From: Hormiphora californensis
Lineage: Eukaryota > Ctenophora > Tentaculata > Cydippida > Pleurobrachiidae
Reading direction: 5' to 3'
DNA: 64,000 nucleotides
Assembly: GCA_020137815.1 (NCBI GenBank)
Contig: CM035362.1
Span: 770,605-834,604, forward strand
Below are positions 55,321-64,000 of this stretch, in pieces; position 1 is the stretch's first letter; each line of letters starts with the position of its first letter. The translations under genes and the position numbers were made by a program. Below the pieces are notes generated by a model, which saw only the letters and a list, made by a program, of their open reading frames with translations, was not told the DNA's origin and did not search any database.

Positions 55321-56674
55321 ATGGGTAGGGGATCCAGTAAGCTCCAAAAACGGATCTACCCACGGAGTAAGACGAAGTTGGAAGCAGCAAAGGATCGTCT
55401 GACAGGGAATAACATGGCATACCCTAGTGTGAAAGCAAGCGAACAAAATGTTCAGGTTAGTGTTTGGTGTCCTTGTTTTCATTTATACCAGGATTGTAGC
55501 TCTGCTCGACCCTGTTAGAACATAACAGCCTTCCCATTTCAGGTCAAGGATCCTATTTTTATTCTATCCTAACTCCCCCACCCCACCAACTCCTAACTCA
55601 TCCCCCTCCTAACTCCCCCTAGCTCCCCTACCTTGCTCGACCCTGTTTCACAATCCTATCCTCCCCAATTCCAGGTAGATCCAACATACACTCCGGAGTA
55701 CTCTGCCCTTCTGAAGAAAGTGTCCACCAACATTACCAGCATTCACGATAACTTCAAGTAAGCAGAACAAAATTTGGCTAACTTTGAGGATATTATATGA
55801 GTTGTGAAACTTCACCAACTTCTCTGTCCCCCCAGATTCAATGAGTTCAAATTGGATAATTTTGCTAAACCATCTTCTTATCCGATTCAAGGAGTTAAAC
55901 CCTCTCCCTCTCCCCCAGATTTAAAGAGTACAGTATGAACAAGCCTGATTCCTGGAATCCAGCCCAGGATCAACAGCACGTGCCAGTGGGCTACCTTGAT
56001 AGAAATGCCCTGAACATGATCTTTATGACAGAGAGAGATAACCCTGATCTCCATACGATGTTAGTGTGTTTGTAGTTCTCCCTGTCACACCATGGAGTTT
56101 TATTCTCCCTGTCACAACTCACAATTCACACATCTAGTCTGTCACACGACACACATTGTGTGGCTCACACCGCTCTCTGTCACACATTGTGTGGCTCACA
56201 CCGCGCTCTGTGAGAGTTCGGTAGATCAAGTCATACCATGAAGTTGAACACATGTGTCGAGTATGACGAATTATAATAACATGTTTCATTCAGGGTGGGT
56301 CTAACAAAAGAAGAGCTAGATAAGATATTTTCCTGTTACTCTGGATTCAAGTCTCGTCCCCGTGCTAATCCCCAGGATTGGATCTCCGAGATACGAGACT
56401 CAGAAGGTGAGAGTTTGTTGTTTTGAACACACTTTGTTTGAATTGGATCCTTGAAAATTTTAGAAGGTCACAATTGAGATCCTCATCAATGTTATAAAGT
56501 CCGGTCAATTGACTATCACTGCCCCCCCCCCCCCCACTAACTAAACACCATTACATTTCAGATGCACCCGGTATGCCCAAGTCAATGCAGTCCAGTGACC
56601 CCCGACAAGTTGTAGACGACATGTTGAGGGTGGGGTTGGAACGGAGACGAATGGGCAAAGACAGTGAAACATGA
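55321..56674 (+). CDS. Uncharacterised 194-aa protein, five exons
   Basis: Exons 55321-55455, 55675-55757, 55919-56059, 56294-56406, 56562-56674 join in frame. Not recognised. It starts MGRGSSKLQKRIYPRSKTKLE: Gly2 with Ser at 6 fits an N-myristoylation signal, followed by a basic patch. The middle has VDPTYTPEYSALLKKV and YLDRNALNMIFMTERDNPDL, then GLTKEELDKIFSCYSGF; the end is RQVVDDMLRVGLERRRMGK. No membrane segment. A second AG acceptor with a look-alike start (ATTCAATGAGTTC at about 55835) precedes exon 3, but using it leads to a stop. The ATG is 9 nt after a GATATAG acceptor-like site, the same pattern as at other genes here. Confidence 0.75.
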
Positions 56675-56983
56675 CGGTAGTTCGCACTTAGCCAGATGGC
56701 TGGAGTAGAAAAACGATGCTGAGATTGGTTGCTGAACTTTGAAGGGGTGTTGCTGTGGGACGTTTAGTAATTTATTGAGAGTTTTATATGAACCGTCTGA
56801 GTCAGACTCTGACTCTATTCTAGGAAATGGAGTCGAGAAACAAAGTGCAAGAATTTAACTTCGTGACCTGGCCACTGACACTGTGACCAAAAATTAGGAT
56901 CAGCAGAGTATTTATTTGAGTTGTTTTTGTACTGTTTTTAACTGAAGTTCATTATTGTAAAAAAGCGACTATTACTACTATAA

Positions 56984-57205
56984 CAGTCGGACCCCGATTT
57001 AACGGCACCCTCGGGGGAACCCTGTATGGCGGCGCCATACCCCATTTGATTGCGACAGTGCGCTCAGATGGGTCGCGGCGCCAGACAGGGGGAACCGGAA
57101 AGGGTTTTGTACGTTAAATCGGCGTGTCCGTTAAATCGGGGTCAAATAATGATAATTTTCTATATCGGGGGAAGATTATCTTGTCGTTAAATCGGGGTCC
57201 GACTG
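56984..57205. mobile_element. pogo/Tigger-like MITE
   Basis: 222 bp with terminal inverted repeats CAGTCGGACCCCGATTTAACG and the reverse complement. The CAGTC start and TTTAACG core resemble pogo-type elements, which duplicate TA; TA lies directly at the right end and one base off at the left. No coding content. Confidence 0.75.
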
Positions 57206-57953
57206 TACTATGGTTTCAATTTGAAATCAAAATAAAGCAGTTGGTGAATAAAAATTGAAGTTAATATAAGGATTCGGCAACAAATTAGCCTATTCGCTGC
57301 AATTTTCATGCGCGTTCGAATCCAGCGCGCCGCGCTGAACTTTGAGGCAAGTAAAAAAGTGAAATTTTCAGATTTACAAAATTTCACGTTTTTTAAAAAG
57401 GGAAAAATTAAAAATCCTTGAAAAATTGGTGACTCAAAATGCCGTTGTATTCAGTCTTTCCGTGAATTAAAATTAAGTTAAAGACAACAATTATTTACCT
57501 CAGATTATCCATTTTATTTTTGAGAATTTTTTTAATCGCCTGGGGTCAATTTCCATTTTCCAGCGCTCCCGTGAGGCTTGACCCTGTCCATTCTACCGAT
57601 CTCCAAACAATACTATTTCAGTGTTAGGTCTCTGATTTACTCCTTCGTATGAGTATAAGGTCCAACTATAATGAACACAGCCCTCTGACACCAGTAGAAG
57701 TTACCAGTGTCTCCAACGTAGTGAGTAGTAGTAGGACTTTTTAATAAGGGCTTTACATAAGGACAACTGCAGTTGATATTATCAATTAATAGATTCAGGT
57801 TAAATAACGATAACATTGGAAGAATACTTTGGAGTAAGACTGGTGCTCTTTGAGTAAATATGTTTTTTGTTTCAAACTTTTCAACACTACTTTAAACAAA
57901 TTGATTTGAGTTTCAGCAATATGGCGAAGTAACGGCCCCAAAGGGCAGAACGA
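57206..57953. other. Region between the MITE and the ORF1-like frame
   Basis: No host gene recognised. The last part may be the 5' region of the ORF1-only element; an AG at 57925-57926 directly precedes a short ATGGCGAAGTAA frame. Confidence 0.4.
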
Positions 57954-58937
57954 ATGAGAATGGCAAACGATCAAGCGGAGGAAACTAAACGAGGTTTAAT
58001 ATTCGATGTAACACGGTTCCTGACGTTGGCCAAGTGTGGAGAGAGCTCTGTTGCTGATAGTGTCAGAAAAACGATAAGGAGAAGTCCTGATTTTGATGAC
58101 ACTGAAATACCGGCAGAAATTAAAATCAACCCGGTACACGCGAAGCGTGAGTTACAAATACTGATAGAAGAAATGTGCTGTGCGATCTTTCCTGTTCTAA
58201 AACACTTTCATCGTCATGTCTTTGCCGAGAAATCCCCTGAGATGGAACTCAAAGAGGAGCTCGACGAAGTCAAAGAGGAGCGAGATGAACTGTTGAGAAA
58301 ATCTATCGAGTTGCAGGAGAAGGAGGAGAAATTGAAAGTGGAGTGTGATGATCTTTTGAGAAGAACTGTCAAGTTACAAGAGCAGGTTATTGAGCTTCAG
58401 GGCGAGCAACTGCATCGAGTTACCGAGACGGTACAGAAGGATTTACGTACTTTCTCAGCGGTCGTTACTCAGAATTGCAGGACTGCGTTTGCACCAAAAA
58501 AGATCCAGAAAGCCGTGGAAAAAGTTACGCACAAGCCAGTAGATACCGGCCCAGACAGAACGAAAAATCTGATGGTGTTTGGTCTACCGGAATGTGAGGA
58601 TGAAACTGAATCTGTGTTAAAGGGTAAAATGGAAAATGTTTTGGCTGAGCTAGGCGAGAAACCGACGATAGAAGCTAAAAGGGTGGGTTTGAAACGGGGA
58701 GGAAGGGAGAGACCAGTGATTGTGAAGCTACAGAGTAAGGAAATGCTGCTGAGCCTTCTCCAGAAGGCAAAGCAGCTAAAACAGACAGAATCGTACTGCG
58801 GTGTATATCTTGCAAGGGATATGTCCTTCGCAGAGAGAAGTGAGAGGAGAGAACTCCACCAGACATTGAAGGAGTTGAGGGATTCGAATCCTGGAGGACA
58901 ATTCCGGGTACGGAGAGGGGTGATAGACTTTACATAA
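57954..58937 (+). CDS. ORF1-like protein without a reverse transcriptase (HAL-type LINE or free-standing)
   Basis: 327 aa, intact. Residues about 95-165 form a strong coiled coil (ELKEELDEVKEERDELLRKS, LKVECDDLLRRTVKLQEQV). Then an RRM-like part, KNLMVFGLPECEDE, EAKRVGLKRGGRERPVIVKL, and a C-terminal domain YLARDMSFAERSERRELHQT ending GVIDFT. This is the layout of LINE ORF1 proteins. No endonuclease or reverse transcriptase follows; about 90 bp later an (AAT)n run (59027-59042) looks like a LINE tail. It could be an ORF1-only non-autonomous element or a captured gene. Confidence 0.75.
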   Translation: MRMANDQAEETKRGLIFDVTRFLTLAKCGESSVADSVRKTIRRSPDFDDTEIPAEIKINPVHAKRELQILIEEMCCAIFPVLKHFHRHVFAEKSPEMELKEELDEVKEERDELLRKSIELQEKEEKLKVECDDLLRRTVKLQEQVIELQGEQLHRVTETVQKDLRTFSAVVTQNCRTAFAPKKIQKAVEKVTHKPVDTGPDRTKNLMVFGLPECEDETESVLKGKMENVLAELGEKPTIEAKRVGLKRGGRERPVIVKLQSKEMLLSLLQKAKQLKQTESYCGVYLARDMSFAERSERRELHQTLKELRDSNPGGQFRVRRGVIDFT

Positions 58938-61170
58938 TAGGCATCTTCAGTGAATATCTATTGGTGACCCGTATTTGCCCACAAAAAGGGGCTTATTTAT
59001 ACAATTAAATTGTGTAAGTTATTAAGATTTAATAATAATAATAATGTTTCATAATATGCTATTGGCTACGTCATGCATAATTTTCAGGAGATGAAAATGC
59101 GGCCGACGGTGAAAATCCTGCCTGAGACGGTCAGCCAAGAGCAGCAGGTTCCCGGCAGAATTTCTATGAAGAAGAAGAAGATAAAGAAAACGAAAAAGTT
59201 GGTGAGTAAAACGGGGCGCTGAGTAACTTTTAGCTTTACTTCGTGACAATATAAGGTCAGGCTTTGACAGTCACTTCGCTTTTGCCATGATTGGAAATGT
59301 TACTATGCAACGACAACGGTCATCTTTGCAACGAGGCTCTGTCTTTGGAAGTATGATAGATATCTCATTTCTAAATGTAAGTAAGGGACTTCATATTTGA
59401 TGTTAATAATCGATATCTAATTAGAGACTCAATGGGTTAGCTTCTTGCATATAAATGGAAACATTACCGGTTCCTGGTAGAGACTCCGTCACGGTTGCAT
59501 AGCTAAGGACTCAATAAGTCTTACCAGAGCAATCAGGGTCAAGTCCCGCATCGGGAATTAGAGATACATGTGTGTGCTGAGTGCTCCAGTACTTCTATGA
59601 CTGTATCTAGATTATGGTTTATTATTCCAACACAAACGAAAACAATGTAATGGTGTATAATATCTCTCCCTTCCGCCTTGCTCCGTAGCTATACAGTCTT
59701 TGTTTTTCTTGAAGTGTGTTTATATTGCAGCCACATCGTTCTGGCCATTTACTGTGCCCTAGTGCAGAGTTTAATTTGTATCAGTCTCTTGTGTTTCCGT
59801 CCTGCTATCCAGTTCCTGCGAGGGAGTTATTATTGAGAGGGCAGGAAAGGAGTTATTGAGAGGGCAGGAAGATGATTCGTGGTGCCTCAGGGAAAATGAC
59901 ACCCAGTCATTGTCTCCTTTTCAACACTCTCATGGTAAGGATATTCGTTCAGTATTACAGCTGCTGAGTCATTATCTTCATTAGAGGTCATTATCGTAGT
60001 ATGCATATACAAATACATGTGCTTGTTTTCAGCTCTCTAATGAACTCTGTGGTTGTATTGTTCTCTGTTTTGCCTTCTCGAATTGTGTTGTTGTACTTCT
60101 AGCGATAATTGACCAGATCAGGCGACGTGACTATATTCACGATTCGTGTGATATTTGTATGGTATTCAGTGGCGGAGAATATTGTTTGTGGGGATTTGTC
60201 ATTAAATGGATGATAGTATCTTTCATGTTAGACAGGTATGTATTGTTATGTAGTGAGAGAGGGTCCAGCAAGGTAAGGAATTGATTTTGTTATGTTGTAA
60301 CCGGGACGCGGTTAGAAAGGGTCGAGCAAGGTGAGTTAGGAAGAATCTTAAATTATCTACTAGTACATAGCTACTAAGTACAAGTAACACATGCCTCTAT
60401 TTTAGATCAGGTGTTAGCATGTTCTTAGTGTCCCATTTCACAATTATTTTTCCTATCATAGTTGATGTTTTCTCTCTACTGATCTTAGATCTAAAATTTT
60501 CCAGTCGCATTGGTTATCGTTTAGTGCCTTGCGGTTTATTTCTCTCTGTATTTCTCTCTTACTATCCCTCTCTCTCCAAGTCTTGATAAGCCACTGGTCC
60601 ACCCACATGACGTATTATGCAGCTGTAGTATTACCTTTCAAACCCTCTCGATTTGGTTTCTATCAGTTTCCATTCCATTTGTTTTGTTTCGCGGACCGTT
60701 TTTTTCCATTTTTTCCCCCGAATGAATATCGAAAAACACCGATTGGCATGAATTTTTACCAGCCAATCGTTTACCAGGGACCGGAGAAAAAGTACAAAGT
60801 TTTTGCCTTTGTAAACGTACGTGACCTACCTATAACGGGTAACTCTCACCACATCAAAATTCAGAAGGCTTTAGTAATCACACAGTGTCACAGCTGGGTA
60901 GTCATCATAGAACGACTACAATATTGAGTGTTACTGAGGACGGTCACAGTGATTTTACTGTCTCAGTAGTGCTCCCCTTCTGTGATCACACAGTCTCAAA
61001 ACACACTGGCTTTTACGATGTTTCAACTACTTTCGTTTAGTTTTTTAGTTTCCATGGTTACTAATCTTTTTGTCCGATAGAGTGCTCTCCCTCACGTACT
61101 ACCTATATATGGTGAAGGTCCTTTTAAGGATCCGTCTCGCCCACTCCCATTATAGCATTTAGACATTATA
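58938..61170. other. Gene-poor region
   Basis: After the (AAT)n run there is a 44-codon open stretch at 59085-59222, behind a TTTTCAG acceptor-like site and rich in Lys (KKKKIKKTKK), that could be an exon but has no partner. A tRNA-like stretch with a B-box-like GGTCAAGTCCC lies near 59537-59547. Nothing else supportable. Confidence 0.4.
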
Positions 61171-61178
61171 GTGCTCTC

Positions 61179-61184
<6 letters not shown>

Positions 61185-61254
<70 letters not shown>

Positions 61255-61266
61255 GCTATCTCTCTT

Positions 61267-61312
<46 letters not shown>

Positions 61313-61313
61313 G

Positions 61314-61344
<31 letters not shown>

Positions 61345-61345
61345 C
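61185..61345. repeat. (CT)n microsatellite
   Basis: About 160 bp of CT dinucleotides with a few interruptions. Ser-Leu repeat frames here are compositional. Confidence 0.95.
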
Positions 61346-62523
61346 CTTTCTTCCTACTATTGCACTCATGCTCTGTGGAGTACACTGCAGTAGTTGAGTT
61401 CCAGTCCTATAGTGGCTCTTGTGTTGTGTCATGTACTACGCTCCTTAAATGTATTGATAATCGCTGGAACAGTACATTATAATAGTACATTTAGCGATAC
61501 AAAATATGTTCCAAATCTTTCCTATATTGTGTACAGTTCTTTTGAACTATGTTTGCTTCAGTCGTTACATTGTACTATCCTTGTGTTGTGCGGGACTGCA
61601 TCCCATTGCCTGCATGTGCTCTCTGGTATCTGGTATCTGGTATCTGGCGTTGGGAACTGAATTAGTCATCTTTCGTGTTGATGGATTTACATACTACCTA
61701 GACTCATTTCTTACATGCACACACATCTCTAGCTATATTTCAATCTATCAGACTGCTTTAAGTGTTCTGAGTGTTCAAAGTCATTCTATTCACTCTCCAA
61801 AAGTGATTCAACTCTTCGTGCATTGTCAATTTATCTCTGGTGTGTGTAGGATCTACACTGTAGGTGTACCCAGTACTAAAGCTCCTGGTGGTCATTTACA
61901 ATTCAAAGTGTGTGTACAATTGCTCTAGCCTATACTCACTTTACAATAGCATAGACCATTGTCCTTCTACTGTAGAAGTTCGACTATGTGACGCTTGGGG
62001 CCTCTTTACTTGTTTATGCATGATGTGTGACGCCATATATAATGCATTAATGGCCATGTATTCTCACATGTATAACAACTTGTACCTCATGTATCTTGTA
62101 GCCGGTTCTTCTTGTGCTTCATGGTAAACTCAGATTTGAAAACATTCTCAGAATCTCAATAATGCACCAGTAACTGCAGCATATTAATATGCTAATTAGC
62201 CACATCCGACATATTATAATTGCATTATATGTAGCGACCAATCCTCTCATCTCCGATCTTCCATTTTTCTATCCTCTCATTTTTCTATCCTCTAGAATAA
62301 ATCATGTAGTACACTGAATTATTAGAAAGGATTCAAATGTAGCCTTTTGAAACATGTTTCAAAGACAGTTGCAAGTAAGTTCTCCCCCCTCCCTTCCCGA
62401 GTTCTCCAACCTCCATTCGATCCAATGGGTATCTGAAGGACGATACGTTTGATGTTATATTGCTAAACGTGTTGTCCCTTTCAAGCCCCCGATCCATGTT
62501 TATTCTGCATATGATATGGACGT
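61346..62523. other. Gene-poor region
   Basis: AT-rich unique-looking sequence. Several short open frames without recognisable domains, splice partners or coding character. No repeat structure noticed. Confidence 0.4.
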
Positions 62524-62938
62524 AATTTAGTCCAAAAACCAATTAAATAAATTAGTTTGGATGCCCGGGCCCATTTGGTGTCACGGGGGTAAAACCTTTA
62601 GGCTACTGTCATAAATAATGGCATATCTCGTTTATTTTTTATACACATCTCTCGTTTTTCTTTTCTCTTTCTCTCCCTCACTCTATCTCTTTCTCCCTCT
62701 TTCCCTCTTTCTCCCACTCTCTACCTCCCATCTCCCTCTTTTTTCTTTCTCTTTTTTTCTTTTCTCTCTCCGTTTTCTCGATATCTCACTCTTTCTATCA
62801 CAATTTGTTTGCCTTTATCTCTCTCAATATACATCATTTATGACAGTAGCCTAAAGGTTTTACCCCCGTGACACCAAATGGGCCCGGGCATCCAAACTAA
62901 TTTATTTAATTGGTTTTTGGACTAAATTTCTGTTCTTT
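62524..62938. mobile_element. Foldback MITE with long inverted ends
   Basis: Arms of about 90 bp are inverted copies: AATTTAGTCCAAAAACC and CATTTGGTGTCACGGGGGTA blocks at the left recur reversed at 62830-62938. The centre (about 62630-62825) is CT-rich. Target duplication not clear because the flanks continue the palindrome. Confidence 0.8.
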
Positions 62939-63005
62939 TTGGTGTAAAAAAGATACAGCTTTTTTACTGATTTTACCATATAGGTATTTTGGGATCTGAA
63001 TACTA

Positions 63006-63755
63006 CATAAATATGCAAATAACGGCTAAACGGTGCGAAATACGAATTTTTTTCCAGGGAATGACCCCCCATAAATCGGCTATTTTGAGTCGGAATATGC
63101 CCAAGAAAACGTTCTAGGACAAGCCAAAGTGGAGATTTTGAAGAATATGCATAAAATCATGAATAGGTGTATAAATATGCAAATAACGGCTAAACGGTGC
63201 GAGATACGACTTTTTGTCCAGGGAACGACCCCCCATAAATCGACCATTCTGCGTCGAAATATGTCCATGAAAACGTCCTAGGATCAGCTGAAGTGGAAAT
63301 ATTCAGAATATGCATAATATCATGAATAGGAGCATAAATATGCAAATAACGGCTAAACGGTGCGAAATACGAATTTTTGTCCAGGGAACGACCCCCCATA
63401 AATCGACTATTTTGAGTCGGAATATGCCCAAGAAACTGTTCTAGGACCAGCCAAAGTGGAGATTTTAAAGAATATGCATAAAATCATGAATAGGTGTATA
63501 AATATGCAAATAACGGCTAAACGGTGCGAGATATGACTTTTTGTCCGGGGAACGACCCCCCATAAATCGACCATTCTGCGTCGAAATATGTCCATGAAAA
63601 CGTCCTAGGACCAGCTGAAGTGGAAATATTCAGAATACGCATAAAATCATGAATAGGAGCATAAATATGCAAATAACGGCGAAACGGTTTGAGATATGAC
63701 TTTTTGTCCAGGGGACGACCCCCCATAAATCGATCATTCCACGTCTAATGTGACC
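63006..63755. repeat. 163-bp satellite array, 4-5 units in two alternating types
   Basis: The block ATATGCAAATAACGGC starts at 63011, 63176, 63338, 63502 and 63665, spacings 162-165. Odd units carry TTTTGAGTCGGAATATGCCC, even units CATTCTGCGTCGAAATATG, giving a 327-bp higher-order repeat. The unit is not a multiple of three, so open minus-strand frames across it are not conserved coding. Confidence 0.9.
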
Positions 63756-64000
63756 AGTTTCAAGTCTTTACGACCTTCTAGTCAAGTTATATCGCTATTA
63801 TTAGAAATAATGATACGACTAATTTATGACTAATTATTGAATAATTAATGAACTATGACGATTTCGAAGTTCTCGCATAGCCTATACCATGCGAAATGAT
63901 GTAAGGAACCACTGTTCCAAACGGCAAGTCGCTACTATTTGTGGTTTAGGAGAACACTCAATCTCCTCCCCTCCCGTCCCCTCCCGTCCCATCCCTTACA
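63756..64000. other. Window end, nothing recognised
   Basis: No gene or clear repeat. A short CCTCCCCTCCCGTCCC run sits at the very end. Confidence 0.4.

Noticed and set aside
60529-60927. 132-aa frame with a hydrophobic start
   Set aside because: No good start context, domain or splice partner; CT-rich first part explains the hydrophobicity.
63080-63726. Minus-strand frames repeating MDIFRRRMVDLWG
   Set aside because: Satellite units whose length is not a multiple of three; the frame is not kept from unit to unit.

Overview
This is a stretch of animal nuclear DNA: GT-AG spliceosomal introns, metazoan gene families (TTC19, ING3, NDUFA1, NDUFS1, DCUN1D, a homeobox gene, a secreted CCP/sushi protein) and a heavy load of retroelements and foldback DNA transposons. 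The species cannot be read from the sequence. Short introns, short gaps between genes, very divergent homeodomain and CCP sequences and HHR-bearing GIY-YIG Penelope elements suggest an aquatic or early-branching invertebrate (sponge, cnidarian or similar), but that is inference.

Layout. 1-3.3 kb: a decayed LINE reverse transcriptase, an A-rich tract and a 53-bp minisatellite. 3.3-13 kb: TTC19 (mitochondrial complex III maintenance), nine coding exons, with a 6.6-kb Penelope-like element in intron 6 (17-bp target duplication) and a hAT-type foldback element in intron 7. The Penelope copy is itself interrupted by a 3.18-kb near-perfect palindrome flanked by a 5-bp duplication. 13-29.4 kb: four tandem copies (A-D) of an unrecognised gene. 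It encodes a presequence-like N terminus followed by four repeats of an RRM-like module resembling LINE ORF1 proteins. Copy C is complete, A has lost one module in frame, B is frameshifted at its end and D is old, divergent and frameshifted once. Units B and C also carry copies of the last two TTC19 exons, and nested transposons between copies record the order of events. 29.8-39.4 kb: ING3 (10 exons), an NDUFA1-like gene and NDUFS1 (18 exons, 721 aa). An intronless homeobox reading frame lies in NDUFS1 intron 15. 39.8-54.9 kb: a DCUN1D (DCN1-like) gene with a 12.4-kb third intron that holds, on the opposite strand, a secreted protein gene (signal peptide, two copies of an uncharacterised domain, four CCP domains), a CCCCTGCAC-rich repeat block and an intact two-ORF CR1/jockey-type LINE. 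55.3-56.7 kb: a five-exon gene of unknown function. 57-64 kb: a pogo-like MITE, an ORF1-only LINE-like element, a long gene-poor stretch and a 163-bp satellite array.

How the parts relate. Every host gene except the nested secreted gene is on the + strand, with gaps of about 140-460 bp between neighbours. Several starts lie only 2-9 nt downstream of a pyrimidine-AG acceptor-like site, which would fit polycistronic transcription with spliced-leader trans-splicing (not proven here). TTC19, NDUFA1 and NDUFS1 act in the mitochondrial respiratory chain, and the four-module family has a mitochondrial-type N terminus, so the cluster may be a co-expressed mitochondrial block. The four-module family is the best candidate for something undescribed.
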